Assembly (NCBI RefSeq): GCF_041429795.1
Contig: NZ_CP163424.1
Coordinates: 558,001-622,000, forward strand
Source: Algimonas porphyrae
Lineage (GTDB): Bacteria > Pseudomonadota > Alphaproteobacteria > Caulobacterales > Maricaulaceae
Length of the DNA stretch: 64,000 nucleotides
Reading direction: 5' to 3'
The notes beneath the pieces were generated by a model that was not told the DNA's origin, ran no database searches, and saw only the letters and a list, made by a program, of their open reading frames with translations. Below are positions 35,362 to 45,090 of the stretch, in pieces (positions within the stretch are counted from its first letter, which is position 1; each line of letters starts with the position of its first letter). The translations under genes were made by a program, and so were the position numbers.

Positions 35362-35784
35362 CTAGGAGATCGGCTCGCCCGTGACGGTAGGCGGCTGGAG
35401 AGGGTCCATCGGGATCGAAACTGTATCAGGATATTTGTAGATTGCGCCGGTCAGCGCATCGACGCCGACACCGATCGGCCCACCGAGAACGAGGTTGCCT
35501 GCCGTAGAGCCCTCGACCTTGCCGGAAATAGTGCGACTCGCCGTCTGATAACCAGTCTTGTTGCAGGTAATATTCAGTGCCTTGCTCGAACGGGGCAGTT
35601 TGACGTCTGCCGGTGTCTGAAATTGCTTGTTCACGGCGAAGTCGGATCCACCTTTTGCTACGCAATCCGCGCCCGTCACTGAGCCTGTATCGAATTGTAC
35701 GAGCTGGTTCTTGCCGTTAACGACGGTGGAGCAGGCCCCCAAGCTGATGGCGCAGGCGGCTAGTGTCAAAAATCTGATGGTCAT
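35362..35784 (-). CDS. Small uncharacterised lipoprotein
   Basis: 140 residues with lipobox SLGAC, cutting before Cys17. The mature part has a carboxypeptidase-regulatory or PEGA-like look (LPRSSKALNITCNKTGYQTAS, cut after 20 residues) and then a Gly-rich hydrophobic stretch (NLVLGGPIGVGVDALTGAIY) as seen in small outer-membrane lipoproteins. GGGGGAC precedes ATG 35784. It sits on the opposite strand inside the rbfA-truB interval. Confidence 0.8.
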   Translation of the reverse strand: MTIRFLTLAACAISLGACSTVVNGKNQLVQFDTGSVTGADCVAKGGSDFAVNKQFQTPADVKLPRSSKALNITCNKTGYQTASRTISGKVEGSTAGNLVLGGPIGVGVDALTGAIYKYPDTVSIPMDPLQPPTVTGEPIS

Positions 35785-35931
35785 TAAAGTCCCCCATAAT
35801 CCGCGCCCTTCGATGACAGCTAGTCGGCGGCGACAAGACACTCAACCAAGCGGTTCAGTTTATGACGAATTTTCAATGAAGATAGACCGTCCTTCTTGCC
35901 AGACTCTGTTTGCATCGCCAAGCCCCCCCCC

Positions 35932-36861
35932 ATGGACCCCAACGGACGTAATCGACGCAAGCGCGGGCAGGCCGTGCATGGCTGGGTGGTGCTGGACAAG
36001 CCGCTGGAGCTTGGCAGTACCAAGGCCGTCGCAATCGTCAGGCGGCTAATGGACGCCCAAAAAGCCGGTCATGCAGGAACGCTCGATCCGCTGGCGACGG
36101 GGATTCTGCCGATTGCACTGGGCGAGGCGACCAAGACGGTGCCGTTTTTGATGGACGCGGCCAAATCCTATGAATTCGACATCGCGTTCGGGGTCAGTAC
36201 GGCGACGCTGGACGCGGAAGGTGACGTCACGGGAAAGAGCGATGCCCGCCCGACCCGCACAGCCGTTACCGGCGTCCTGCCCCGCTTTATGGGTACGGTG
36301 GAGCAGGTGCCGCCCAGATACTCCGCCATCAAGATCGACGGCAAGCGCGCCTATGATCTGGCGCGGGCAGGCGAAGCAGTCGCGATGAAGACGCGCCTTG
36401 TCAGAATCGACGCTGTGACGATGACAGCCTTTGACGGCGACACGGCATCCTTCACCGTCGATTGCGGCAAAGGTACCTATGTGCGCTCCTTGGCGCGCGA
36501 TATTTGCGTCGCCCTCGGTGTGGACGGGCATGTGTCCCGGCTGCGCCGCACACGGGTCGGGCCATTCGATCTGCAACGGTCATTGACGCTGGACGCGCTG
36601 TCGGAATTATGCGATGGCGCGCGCGCCGATGAGGGGTTGCTGCCGCTCTCGACCGCACTGGACGACATCCCGGTGCTGGCCGTGACCGACCCGCAGACGA
36701 CCGCTTTGAGGCAGGGCCGTGCAATCGCCGCCCCCCAATCTCTCCAATCCTCTGCCCTATCGAATAGGGAATGGATATTGGCCGAGGCTGAGGGTTTGCC
36801 AATTGCGCTGTGCCAACCACGTGGAGAGGAGCTTTTTCCGAAACGCGTGTTCAACCTTTGA
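35932..36861 (+). CDS. truB: tRNA pseudouridine-55 synthase TruB
   Basis: 309 residues; makes pseudouridine 55 in the T loop of tRNA. The catalytic Asp lies in [12 protein letters not shown], and the N-terminus [17 protein letters not shown] is typical. ATG 35932 follows a run of nine C (35923-35931) where a ribosome site should be, so no Shine-Dalgarno is visible; ATG 35896 is in frame upstream. The stop is 19 bp before rpsO. Confidence 0.93.
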   Translation: MDPNGRNRRKRGQAVHGWVVLDKPLELGSTKAVAIVRRLMDAQKAGHAGTLDPLATGILPIALGEATKTVPFLMDAAKSYEFDIAFGVSTATLDAEGDVTGKSDARPTRTAVTGVLPRFMGTVEQVPPRYSAIKIDGKRAYDLARAGEAVAMKTRLVRIDAVTMTAFDGDTASFTVDCGKGTYVRSLARDICVALGVDGHVSRLRRTRVGPFDLQRSLTLDALSELCDGARADEGLLPLSTALDDIPVLAVTDPQTTALRQGRAIAAPQSLQSSALSNREWILAEAEGLPIALCQPRGEELFPKRVFNL

Positions 36862-36880
36862 ACGCAATATGGAGAAACCG

Positions 36881-37150
36881 ATGTCGATTACCCCAGAGCG
36901 TAAGGCCGAACTGGTCACTGAATACGCAACCAAACCCGGTGATACCGGATCCCCCGAAGTCCAGGTCGCGATCCTGACGCACCGCATCAAGACGCTGACT
37001 GAACACTTCAAGACCAACGCCAAGGATAACCATTCCCGCCGCGGCCTTCTGACCATGGTCAATAAGCGCCGTCGCCTGCTGGATTATCTGAAGGACAAGG
37101 ACGAAGCCCGCTATCAGGACCTGATCAAGCGACTGGAACTGCGCCGCTAG
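36881..37150 (+). CDS. rpsO: 30S ribosomal protein S15
   Basis: 89 residues starting [39 protein letters not shown] and the C-terminal LIKRLELRR are the S15 pattern. GGAGAAA precedes the ATG. In front of pnp, as in most proteobacteria. Confidence 0.97.
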   Translation: MSITPERKAELVTEYATKPGDTGSPEVQVAILTHRIKTLTEHFKTNAKDNHSRRGLLTMVNKRRRLLDYLKDKDEARYQDLIKRLELRR

Positions 37151-37170
37151 GCCCCGTTCCTGATAAGAAT

Positions 37171-37200
37171 AAAGCCGCCGAAGAGGGCTTCGGCGGCTTT
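37171..37200 (+). terminator. Long hairpin between rpsO and pnp
   Basis: AAAGCCGCCGAAG and CTTCGGCGGCTTT form a perfect 13-bp stem around AGGG. The T-run is only the three bases within the stem, so it may be an attenuator or RNase III processing site rather than a full terminator. Confidence 0.75.
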
Positions 37201-37308
37201 CGTGCATTCAGCACATTCGAAAAAAGCGTCCACCCGCCATTCAAGCCCATTGAGGGATACCAGCGCGGGGCAACGGACGTCATACGTACGAAACGAAAGA
37301 CTACACAC

Positions 37309-39522
37309 ATGTTCAACAAACATTCCGTCACGATCGATTGGGCGGGCCGCGAGCTCACATTGGAGACCGGTCAGGTTGCCCGCCAAGCCGACGGTGCCGT
37401 CATGGCCACTTATGGCGAGACCAAACTGCTGGCGACAGCCTGCTATGCCAAAGAGGCGCGTCCGGGGCAGAACTTCTTCCCGCTGACCGTCAATTATATG
37501 GAAAAATTCTATGCCGCCGGTAAGGTGCCGGGTGGCTATTTCAAACGCGAAGGCCGTCCGACCGAGCGCGAGACGCTGATCTCCCGCCTGACCGACCGTC
37601 CGATCCGCCCGCTGTTTCCAAAGGGCTTCCGCAACGAAGTTCAGGTGGTAATCACGGTCCTGCAGCACGACCTCGAAAACGAACCCGACATTATCGGCAT
37701 GGTTGCGGCGTCTGCTGCTCTGGCCTTGTCCGGCGCGCCTTTTGCCGGTCCGATTGGTGCGGCCCGCGTCGGCCTGATCGATGGTGATTATGTCCTCAAC
37801 CCGATGCTCGACGAAATGGTCGAGTCCGAACTCGACCTCGTTGTCGCCGGGACGCACGAAGCCATCATGATGGTGGAATCCGAAGCCAAGGAACTGACCG
37901 AAGAGCAGATGCTCGGCGCTGTCATGTTCGCTCACGAAGCCTGTCAGGACGTCATCGAAGCGATCCACGATCTGGTCGAAAAAGCCGGCGCCAAACCTGC
38001 TTACGACTATGTCACTCCAAACCTCGAAGACGAGAAGAAAGACGTCAAGAAAATCGCCGAGAAAGGCATCAAGGCGGCTTACAAGAAGAAAGACAAGATG
38101 GAGCGCCAGGACGCGCTGCGCGATGCCAAGGCAGACGCCAAGACCAAACTGGTCGTTTCGGATGAAAATCCGCATGGCATGACCGAAGCCGTCTTCAACG
38201 ACGTGTTCAAATCCGTCGAATCCGAGACGGTTCGCCAGAGCGTGATCAAGACCAAGAAGCGCATCGACGGTCGCAAGACCGACGAAGTGCGTCCGATCGA
38301 AGCCATGGCGGGTCTGCTACCCCGTACGCACGGGTCCGCTCTGTTTACGCGCGGCGAAACGCAGGCCATCTGTGTGGCAACGCTGGGCACGTCCGAGGAC
38401 GAGCAGTTCGTTGATCAGCTGACCGGCACGATCAAGAACAAGTTCATGCTGCACTATAATTTCCCGCCCTACTCGGTCGGGGAAACGGGACGCATGGGCG
38501 GCACGTCGCGTCGCGAACATGGCCACGGCAAGCTTGCCTGGCGCGCGCTGCAGGCGGTTCTGCCCAGCAATGAGGACTTCCCCTACACGATCCGTCTGGT
38601 GTCCGAGATCACTGAGTCCAACGGCTCCTCATCCATGGCGACGGTCTGCGGCTGTTCACTGGCGATGATGGATGCGGGTGTTCCGCTCAAGCGTCCGGTT
38701 TCCGGTATCGCCATGGGCTTGATCAAGGACGATAATGGCGTTGCCGTTCTGTCGGACATTCTGGGTGATGAAGATCACCTTGGCGACATGGACTTCAAGG
38801 TTGCCGGGACAAGCGAAGGCATCACGTCTTTGCAGATGGACATCAAGATCGCCGGCATCACGGAAGACATCATGGAAACGGCTCTGGCCCAAGCCTATGA
38901 CGGTCGCCTGCACATTCTCGACAAGATGAATGAAGCCCTGACCGAAAGCCGTGAGAGCGTCGGCGAATTTGCCCCGCGCATCGAGCAGATGAGCATTCCG
39001 GTCGACAAGATCCGTGACGTCATCGGTTCCGGCGGCAAGGTCATCCGCGAAATCGTCGACACGACAGGTGCCCGCGTCTCGGTCGAAGATGACGGCACGA
39101 TCAAGATCGCGTCCAACGACCAGAAATCCATCGACGCCGCCAAGGAATGGATCACATCGCTGACGGCTGAGCCAGAAGCGGGCAAGGTCTATAAGGGCAA
39201 GGTCGTCAAGGTCGTCGACTTCGGTGCCTTCGTGAACTTCTTCGGCAAGAAGGACGGTCTGGTTCATGTCTCCATGATCAAGCCAGAGCGCGTCAATCAC
39301 CCGTCCGATTTCCTTGAAGAAGGACAAGACGTCTGGGTCAAGCTGATGGGCTTTGACGATCGCGGCAAGGTTCGCCTGTCGATGAAACATGTCGATCAGG
39401 AAACGGGCGAAGAAGTTGAAGTCGAAGAACGCGCGCGCTCCAAGCGTGACGATGACGAAGACGGCGATGACAAGCCCCGTCGTCCGCGTCGCCGCCGTTC
39501 GCCGCGTAAAGACGAAGACTAG
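37309..39522 (+). CDS. pnp: Polyribonucleotide nucleotidyltransferase (PNPase)
   Basis: A 737-residue phosphorolytic 3'-5' exoribonuclease of the degradosome. Two RNase PH domains (the second with [20 protein letters not shown], split after 20 by this comma, and [18 protein letters not shown]) are followed by a KH domain ([19 protein letters not shown]) and an S1 domain ([20 protein letters not shown]). The tail is Arg/Asp rich. ATG 37309 is the normal start. Confidence 0.97.
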   Translation: MFNKHSVTIDWAGRELTLETGQVARQADGAVMATYGETKLLATACYAKEARPGQNFFPLTVNYMEKFYAAGKVPGGYFKREGRPTERETLISRLTDRPIRPLFPKGFRNEVQVVITVLQHDLENEPDIIGMVAASAALALSGAPFAGPIGAARVGLIDGDYVLNPMLDEMVESELDLVVAGTHEAIMMVESEAKELTEEQMLGAVMFAHEACQDVIEAIHDLVEKAGAKPAYDYVTPNLEDEKKDVKKIAEKGIKAAYKKKDKMERQDALRDAKADAKTKLVVSDENPHGMTEAVFNDVFKSVESETVRQSVIKTKKRIDGRKTDEVRPIEAMAGLLPRTHGSALFTRGETQAICVATLGTSEDEQFVDQLTGTIKNKFMLHYNFPPYSVGETGRMGGTSRREHGHGKLAWRALQAVLPSNEDFPYTIRLVSEITESNGSSSMATVCGCSLAMMDAGVPLKRPVSGIAMGLIKDDNGVAVLSDILGDEDHLGDMDFKVAGTSEGITSLQMDIKIAGITEDIMETALAQAYDGRLHILDKMNEALTESRESVGEFAPRIEQMSIPVDKIRDVIGSGGKVIREIVDTTGARVSVEDDGTIKIASNDQKSIDAAKEWITSLTAEPEAGKVYKGKVVKVVDFGAFVNFFGKKDGLVHVSMIKPERVNHPSDFLEEGQDVWVKLMGFDDRGKVRLSMKHVDQETGEEVEVEERARSKRDDDEDGDDKPRRPRRRRSPRKDED

Positions 39523-39566
39523 CTCGCGACGACGAGAAAGGCCTGAGATCAGGTTGAACCAATAAG

Positions 39567-39590
39567 CCCGGCCTTCTGGCCGGGTTTTTT
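39567..39590 (+). terminator. Rho-independent terminator after pnp
   Basis: CCCGGCC, TTCT, GGCCGGG, T6. The convergent lipoprotein gene ends exactly at its right edge. Confidence 0.92.
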
Positions 39591-40225
39591 CATGGCGCAG
39601 CCACCGCGTCTGACGAGGTGCGAACCCAGACATAGGCGCGGTCCGTCACCCATGTACCCGCATCCGACGGATTGAGCGATGCGCTGCGATGCTCGGTCTC
39701 GGACAGCTCGGCTGTCTCGTGTCGGACGCTATAGGCCGGTCCTGATACGGGGGTGAAACGCTGCTCCGCGATCAGCGTGGCCCCGTCTTCATCCATCCAG
39801 ATCGTGCCTTCCCCGTGAACGCCCCAGCCATTCTGGATGATGCGCATCTGGCCCGCCGGGTAATCCCAGAACTGATAGAAACTCCAGAAGTCGCCCTGAC
39901 TGGGTTGACCGTCTTTGAGCGCATACATGCGCGCCGTCATGGACAGATCGTCTGGTCCTGCCGTCCATTCGATGACGTAGGAATCCCACGGCTCGCCCTC
40001 TGAACGGTAGGTCGCATTATCGGCAATCCACTGACCCGTCCCGGCGCTCATGTAACGGATATTGGCGCGAGCCCAGTCCGGCACAGTGGTCAAGGCGAGC
40101 GTCGGATCGCCCGCCTCCGTAACGAGTTTGGCCTTTGCGGGCGTTTCGGGGGCCTCGGCCATACAGCCTGCAAGAGCAAAACAGGCCAGTCCGGCTCCAA
40201 GGATCAATCGCGTTCCCATTTTCAT
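39590..40225 (-). CDS. Uncharacterised lipoprotein
   Basis: 211 residues with lipobox FALAGC (Cys about residue 21). The mature part is rich in Trp and Tyr (QGDFWSFYQFWDYPAGQMRI), suggesting a beta-rich fold; I do not recognise the family. AGGGACAGGGT precedes ATG 40225, though ATG 40219 is also possible. It lies 49 bp downstream of the PQQ-dependent dehydrogenase gene on the same strand, so they may be co-transcribed. Confidence 0.75.
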   Translation of the reverse strand: MKMGTRLILGAGLACFALAGCMAEAPETPAKAKLVTEAGDPTLALTTVPDWARANIRYMSAGTGQWIADNATYRSEGEPWDSYVIEWTAGPDDLSMTARMYALKDGQPSQGDFWSFYQFWDYPAGQMRIIQNGWGVHGEGTIWMDEDGATLIAEQRFTPVSGPAYSVRHETAELSETEHRSASLNPSDAGTWVTDRAYVWVRTSSDAVAAP

Positions 40226-40274
40226 ACCCTGTCCCTTCCTTGTGCGCGTTACGCGTCAACGTCCCCAAAAGAGT

Positions 40275-41447
40275 CTATTCCTTCGGCATTAACCGGATCA
40301 GTCGCCCATTGTCAGGGTCTTCGACCAGAATCAGCAGCGCACCATCCTCATCGACAGCCAGATCGCGAACGCGGAACGTATCCGGACCCGTTTTCAGATC
40401 ACCCAGCAGGGCGGTCTCCATACCCGTGTTCAGATCGACATGACGAATATCTTCTGACGCCAGCCCGCCGCTCAGCGCGTCCCCCTCCCAGTCGGGGAAA
40501 AGCGCGCCGCGATAGATCACCAGACCGGACGGTGCGATGGACGGCGTCCAGTCATGCACGGGCGCTTCGAAGCGCGGATCGGTTTCGTCGGGGCTAATCC
40601 GGGCACCCTGATAGTCGCGCCCTGTCGTGACGACCGGCCAGCCATAATTGGCGCCGGCGCGCAGACGGTTGAGTTCGTCCCCGCCGCGCGGACCATGCTC
40701 ATGCGACCAGATCGCGCCCGTCTCCGGGTCGATGGCCAGGCCCTGCACATTGCGGTGGCCGATCGTATAGATTTCGGGCTCCGCGCCCTCGCCGAAGTCA
40801 GGATTATCGTCCGGCGGGCTGCCGTCGCGATTGATCCTGACGACGGACCCCAGATGCGAGTCCGGTTTCTGCGCTTCCTCGCGCAAGGCCATTCCATCAC
40901 CCAGGCTCAGCAGCAGCGTGCCATCATCAGGAAAGACGATCCGGCCGCCATAATGGCGACCTGATGCTTTCGGAAAGCTGGATTCGAACAGAGTCTGCGC
41001 GTCCAGCATCTGGTCGCCATCCAGCCTCGCCCGCAGCAGGGCGGTCCCGTTCGCGTCCCAGTCACCATAGGAGTAGGAGAGGTAGATATCACCCGTTGCG
41101 GCAAAGTCCGGGGGCAGCCCGATGTCCAGCAATCCACCGTGGCCTTTGACGGCGATGCGCTTGTCACGCTGAGCGATCAAAACATCCGGCAGCCCGGCAA
41201 TCTCTCGCGCCTGTCCGCCTTCCACGAGCCACAGAACGCCGAGTTTTCCGGTAATCAGATAGGCTGCGTTCCCGAGGGGTTCGACCGACCATGGGCGTTC
41301 AAGCCCGTCAATGACCGTTTCCATGACGAATGAGTCGGATCCGAGTCGCTGAATATCCGGGGCGGGCTGGGGTTCCCGGCATCCGCTCAAGCCGACGCTT
41401 AGCAAGGTAAAGATTGTCAGGCTTGCGAAGTGGTCGCGTCGTAGCAT
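40275..41447 (-). CDS. PQQ-dependent sugar dehydrogenase (aldose dehydrogenase type), lipoprotein
   Basis: 390 residues with lipobox VGLSGC. The beta-propeller of the soluble glucose/aldose dehydrogenase (YliI) family is shown by GLERPWSVEPLG, YLSYSYGD, GGRIVFPDDGTLLLSLGD, YTIGHRNVQGLAIDP, WSHEHGPRGGDELN and YGWPV. It oxidises aldoses in the periplasm with PQQ as cofactor. AAGGAC precedes ATG 41447. The in-frame upstream extension is antisense to the divergent gene and has no support. Confidence 0.9.
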   Translation of the reverse strand: MLRRDHFASLTIFTLLSVGLSGCREPQPAPDIQRLGSDSFVMETVIDGLERPWSVEPLGNAAYLITGKLGVLWLVEGGQAREIAGLPDVLIAQRDKRIAVKGHGGLLDIGLPPDFAATGDIYLSYSYGDWDANGTALLRARLDGDQMLDAQTLFESSFPKASGRHYGGRIVFPDDGTLLLSLGDGMALREEAQKPDSHLGSVVRINRDGSPPDDNPDFGEGAEPEIYTIGHRNVQGLAIDPETGAIWSHEHGPRGGDELNRLRAGANYGWPVVTTGRDYQGARISPDETDPRFEAPVHDWTPSIAPSGLVIYRGALFPDWEGDALSGGLASEDIRHVDLNTGMETALLGDLKTGPDTFRVRDLAVDEDGALLILVEDPDNGRLIRLMPKE

Positions 41448-41538
41448 GAAGTGTCCTTCGGATTTGACCCCTCGGACACAGTAGGCGTAGCGAAGATAAT
41501 GACAACCACTTGGCCGCAGCGATGAAAGCACGACATCC

Positions 41539-42015
41539 ATGAACGTCACATTGCGATTTCTGGCGGGCTGGCTCTTTGGCGCGTCCGTAACGACGGTGCT
41601 GGCCGTGATCGGGCAGACCCAGATCGTTCTGGCCCGCCTCAATGCCGTCGGGGCGGAGATCACTCTTGGCGACCGGCTGTCCATGACAGCTTATGATCTG
41701 ATCCATCTCGGCTCGATCTACGGAATTATCATCTTCGCGGGCACGTTGATCGCCTATCTGGCAGGCCTGCTGGTTTATCGCGCAGCCGGTTTTGGGCGTC
41801 CGGTTGTTTTCATCACAGCGGGGACCGTCGCGATGGTTGTCATGCTGCTGGCGATGAAAGCAGCCTTTTTCGACATTACCCTGATTGCCGGTGCGCGCGG
41901 CCCTCTGGGCCTGAGCCTGCAACTGGGCGCCGGGGCTGTCGGTGGCTGGGCTTTCGCCGGACTGACACAGCGCCTCAAGGTCAGGCAATCACGCCGAAAG
42001 CGCGTGACAGTCTAG
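41539..42015 (+). CDS. Uncharacterised four-helix membrane protein
   Basis: 158 residues with four membrane segments (about 5-27, 58-80, 87-107 and 118-142) and a strongly basic end (RLKVRQSRRKRV). No family recognised. It faces the hybrid kinase gene and the two stops overlap through CTAG. Confidence 0.7.
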   Translation: MNVTLRFLAGWLFGASVTTVLAVIGQTQIVLARLNAVGAEITLGDRLSMTAYDLIHLGSIYGIIIFAGTLIAYLAGLLVYRAAGFGRPVVFITAGTVAMVVMLLAMKAAFFDITLIAGARGPLGLSLQLGAGAVGGWAFAGLTQRLKVRQSRRKRVTV

Positions 42016-44675
42016 GCGGCTCGCCCGACGGTCTGGATCTGGCTGAGTGCAGCCTCGATTTCTGCTTTCGTCACGGGATGGGTCAGCACATGATCGAACA
42101 TCGCGTCATCGGCATCAACACCGGTCTGTCCGGGTCGTGCCAGTGCAATGAGGGGAACCTGCCCCGCTGGCACGGGCAATTGCCGAATTCGCGCCGCCGT
42201 ATCACGTCCGCCCAGCGCGGGGCTGTGCAGGTTCAGAATGACGACGTCGAAACGTTTGCGCTCGAGCTGTTCAATCAGCTGGTCGGCCTGATCGACGGCG
42301 ACTGTCTGGCAGCCCATTGATTTGAGCGCGGCACGCATTTCGCTGGTCTGAAGGGTCAGGTCATCCCCGACCAGTAAGGTCAGGGAGGATAGGGCCGTCG
42401 CTCCCTGTGCCGACAGTCTGGCGGGCGAGACGTCCGTCGTCTCGGCGAAGAGCTGCTGCTCCAGCATCAGGTCGATAATTTCTTCCGGCTCGCTCAACGC
42501 GTCCAGGCCAGCGGGTGCCGGGGCGGTAAGTGTCTGCGGGCCGGCTTCTGCGGCAAGCATTGTTTCTGCCTCGACCGCCAGTTCGGGCTCATAGGCATCG
42601 GCGCGGGGCAGGCGCGCCGTGAAATGAAATTCGGATCCGCGCCCTTCGCGCGAGGTGACGGTCAGGTCGCCATCCATCATGCGGGCCAGTTTGCGGGCAA
42701 TCGCAAGGCTGAGACCTGCGCCGCCATATTTACGCGTCATGGTGCTGTCGGCTTGCAGGAAGGGTTTGAACATGCGTTCCTGCACGGCTTCGCTGATCCC
42801 CTGACCCGTATCGGCCACAACCAGGCTCAGCGCCATATGTTTGGGCCCGTCCGGTTCGGCGGTGGCGTGCAAATGGATGCGGCCTTCATGCGTGAAGCGG
42901 ACGGCATTTGACAGCAGGAAGCGAACGCATTGGCGAATCCGTTTCTGGTCGCCGACGATCAGCGTACCGACTTCGGGCGCAACATAATGGCTGAAGGCGA
43001 CGTTTTTCTGTTCTGCCGCAGGCTCCCAGCTTTTCGCTTCTGCCGTAATCGTGCGCGACAGATCGGCCTCGTCAGCAGCCAAAGCCAGACGGTTGCCTTC
43101 GATCGTGGACATGGTGATCAGACTGTCGAGCAGATCGAATAGAAGTTGTCCGCTCTCCTGCACCGCCTCGGCCTGGGCTTTTGTTGTCGGGTCGGAGGCA
43201 TTGTGGATCATGGCGTCGCTAATGCCGATGATACCGTTCAGCGGAGTCCGCAGCTCATGATTGACGATACCGAGGAATTCGGTCTTCATCTTCTCCGCAG
43301 AGAGCGCGTCTTTCTGGAGCGCCTGGACCTTGCGGCTGAGCTTTTCGCGGTAGCGCAGGAAGGCCAGCAGCATGTTGAACGCGATGGTCAGGACAGCCAG
43401 CAAGACCCAGAGCAGGCGGTTCATCTTGGTCTGCTGTTCCAGCTGTACAGCCTTCAACGCCGCTTCGCGTGCCAGTGCATCTTCGCGTTCCAGCTGACGC
43501 CCTTGCGTGTTCTCCAGACTGGACAGAAGAGCGGTCATATTGGCCGAGTTTGAATTCTGGACGCGGGAGATGATCAGGTCGGTCCGGCGCTTCATCAGCG
43601 CCAGCGCGAAAGCCGAGTCTTCGCGGTGCATGGCAATCAGGGCTTCCGCATGAATGACGGCTTCGGCGGTGATGTCGTTAAGCAGCTCGTCGCGACTGTA
43701 AACCCAGCCCTGTTCCGTCATGATCGCGCGGGCTTCCGCTTCGCGGCCGAGCCCGGCAAGGCCGAGCATATGGGCATAATGCGCGCGCCTGCGGATCTGA
43801 GGGTGTTTGGTGACGGCCAGTGATTGCCGGGCCAGATCGCGGGCTTCTGCGTAGCGCCCGACTTCGACAAAGGTCTGTGCCACATAGACCTCGCCCAAGC
43901 CTTCGATCATATTCTCGGGCTGGGGTTCGATCAGCATCAGTTCTGCAACTTGGGCCGCGCTTTCAAAATCCCGGACCCGATTAAAAGCATAGACGAAATT
44001 GGTCATCAATTCGTAGCGATTGAGGGTTTCCCCGATGGCTGCCTTGGCCTTGCGCTGCGTCCGGGCCGCGTCGAGCATGAATACAGGATTGCCTTGAAGT
44101 CCGTGCAAGGTCATGGCGACTTCGGATGCCAGCAGACGGGCACTCGTGGCCCAGTCCGACAATTCCGTCGGTATAATATGCATCGCTTGATCAAGGTGCT
44201 CTGCGGCCCGAACCGTATCGTTGAGTGACACCAGGGTGAAGGCCGTCAGGCTCTCGGCAATGGATTCGATGTACCAGTCGGTCTGATGCGGGTGGGATTG
44301 AAAATAGCTTCTGAGTTGATCGAATCGATCGACCTGATTCTCATTGTCGAACAGGGTGAGGACGGTTTCGGAAAAGTCCAGAATGCGAAGGGAGGCGGGC
44401 GACATGGCGTTCGCCTCCGCGCGGGCCGTTTCGACCGCGGCCTCGATCCGGGATTTGTCCGCATTGACCAGGGCTTCGATCAGCTCGTTCATGAGGTCGT
44501 AACCCAACCGGTCGCGCTTGCGAAGCGACAGTTCGACCGGATTGACGGGTTCGGCTTCACTGAAAAAATCGACGACCGCGTCGCTGATCAGAATAGATCT
44601 GTCCGAGGCCTGTGCCAACGGCACGCAGCACAGGCTGAATAAGCAGCTCAGCCAGAGATATCGCGCAAAGAGTGT
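42012..44675 (-). CDS. Hybrid sensor histidine kinase with TPR sensor and degenerate receiver
   Basis: 887-888 residues starting at TTG (44678-44676), with a signal peptide (LFARYLWLSCLFSLCCVPLAQA). A large periplasmic helical region (about 30-410) looks like TPR repeats, e.g. GRYAEARDLARQSLAVT. One membrane segment lies at 422-443. HisKA has His474 in NHELRTPLNG; the ATPase domain has LLSNAVRF, ADTGQGIS and YGGAGLSLAI. The C-terminal receiver (about 764-885) keeps the acidic pair GDD, but the phospho-Asp is Asn816 (VVILNLHSP) and the conserved Lys is His867. A GG-leader peptide gene lies 126 bp upstream on the same strand. Confidence 0.88.
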   Translation of the reverse strand, partial: TLFARYLWLSCLFSLCCVPLAQASDRSILISDAVVDFFSEAEPVNPVELSLRKRDRLGYDLMNELIEALVNADKSRIEAAVETARAEANAMSPASLRILDFSETVLTLFDNENQVDRFDQLRSYFQSHPHQTDWYIESIAESLTAFTLVSLNDTVRAAEHLDQAMHIIPTELSDWATSARLLASEVAMTLHGLQGNPVFMLDAARTQRKAKAAIGETLNRYELMTNFVYAFNRVRDFESAAQVAELMLIEPQPENMIEGLGEVYVAQTFVEVGRYAEARDLARQSLAVTKHPQIRRRAHYAHMLGLAGLGREAEARAIMTEQGWVYSRDELLNDITAEAVIHAEALIAMHREDSAFALALMKRRTDLIISRVQNSNSANMTALLSSLENTQGRQLEREDALAREAALKAVQLEQQTKMNRLLWVLLAVLTIAFNMLLAFLRYREKLSRKVQALQKDALSAEKMKTEFLGIVNHELRTPLNGIIGISDAMIHNASDPTTKAQAEAVQESGQLLFDLLDSLITMSTIEGNRLALAADEADLSRTITAEAKSWEPAAEQKNVAFSHYVAPEVGTLIVGDQKRIRQCVRFLLSNAVRFTHEGRIHLHATAEPDGPKHMALSLVVADTGQGISEAVQERMFKPFLQADSTMTRKYGGAGLSLAIARKLARMMDGDLTVTSREGRGSEFHFTARLPRADAYEPELAVEAETMLAAEAGPQTLTAPAPAGLDALSEPEEIIDLMLEQQLFAETTDVSPARLSAQGATALSSLTLLVGDDLTLQTSEMRAALKSMGCQTVAVDQADQLIEQLERKRFDVVILNLHSPALGGRDTAARIRQLPVPAGQVPLIALARPGQTGVDADDAMFDHVLTHPVTKAEIEAALSQIQTVGRAA

Positions 44676-44741
44676 CAAAACATACCCAATCTCCAGATCG
44701 GCTAGCCTGACGGGCTTAAGGAACGGTATCTTTACAAAAGA

Positions 44742-44765
44742 AAACCCGCTCAGATGAGCGGGTTT
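44742..44765 (-). terminator. Terminator between the GG peptide gene and the kinase
   Basis: AAACCCGCTC and GAGCGGGTTT pair perfectly around a 4-nt loop. On the minus strand TTTTCTTTTG follows. A second hairpin, GACAGC-GAAT-GCTGTC (44783-44798), sits between it and the peptide stop. The peptide gene is thus a separate transcript from the kinase. Confidence 0.8.
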
Positions 44766-44804
44766 GTGTCCACATGATGAAAGACAGCGAATGCTGTCAG
44801 TTTT

Positions 44805-44879
44805 TTAGAAGTCTTGGCCGACAATGATCGGCACGCCGCCGGTCACGACTTCGAGTTCTTCAACAGTCAGTTCACGCAT
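44805..44879 (-). CDS. Short double-glycine leader peptide (24 residues), predicted export substrate
   Basis: Too short for routine gene calling. The ATG at 44879 is preceded by AGAAGGA, 9-10 nt away. The leader is MRELTVEELEVVTGG and the product after the Gly-Gly is the nonapeptide VPIIVGQDF, followed by TAA. The leader obeys the rule for C39-cleaved peptides: hydrophobic residues at -4 (Val), -7 (Leu) and -12 (Leu), Glu at -8, Gly at -2 and -1. The C39-domain exporter gene ends 211 bp upstream on the same strand. The core is far shorter than class II bacteriocins, nearer the size of a pheromone. Existence as a gene is inferred from leader, ribosome site, terminator and context. Confidence 0.82.
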   Translation of the reverse strand: MRELTVEELEVVTGGVPIIVGQDF

Positions 44880-45090
44880 TATATTGAGTCCTTCTCTTTG
44901 TGGTTGCGCGAGCGGATTATTCCACTCGCGGGAGAATACTTAAGCAAAAGTAAACTTCCCCTATCAAGAGAAAAATGTATTATTTTGAGATTTTTTATAG
45001 TTAACGCACTGTAAATGCACTATTTTATGGTTAATCAGTTGTGTCAATTCGATGCGTTCTAACTGAGGTTGTGCAATAATTATTCATTAA
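44880..45090 (-). promoter_or_regulatory. AT-rich leader and promoter region of the peptide gene
   Basis: This 211-bp gap is visibly AT-rich (for example TATTATTTTGAGATTTTTTATAG near 44979-45000 in pieces) in a GC-rich genome. A 9-bp hairpin, CGCGAGCGG/CCACTCGCG (44907-44930), lies 28 nt before the peptide start in the mRNA leader. Exact promoter boxes are not clear. Confidence 0.55.

Noticed and set aside
44814-45014. 66-codon plus-strand frame opposite the peptide gene
   Set aside because: It spans the peptide gene in antisense and its AT-rich leader, and has no ribosome site.
45001-45015. CtrA-like TTAA-N7-TAAA
   Set aside because: One mismatch from TTAA-N7-TTAA in an AT-rich stretch, where chance matches are likely.
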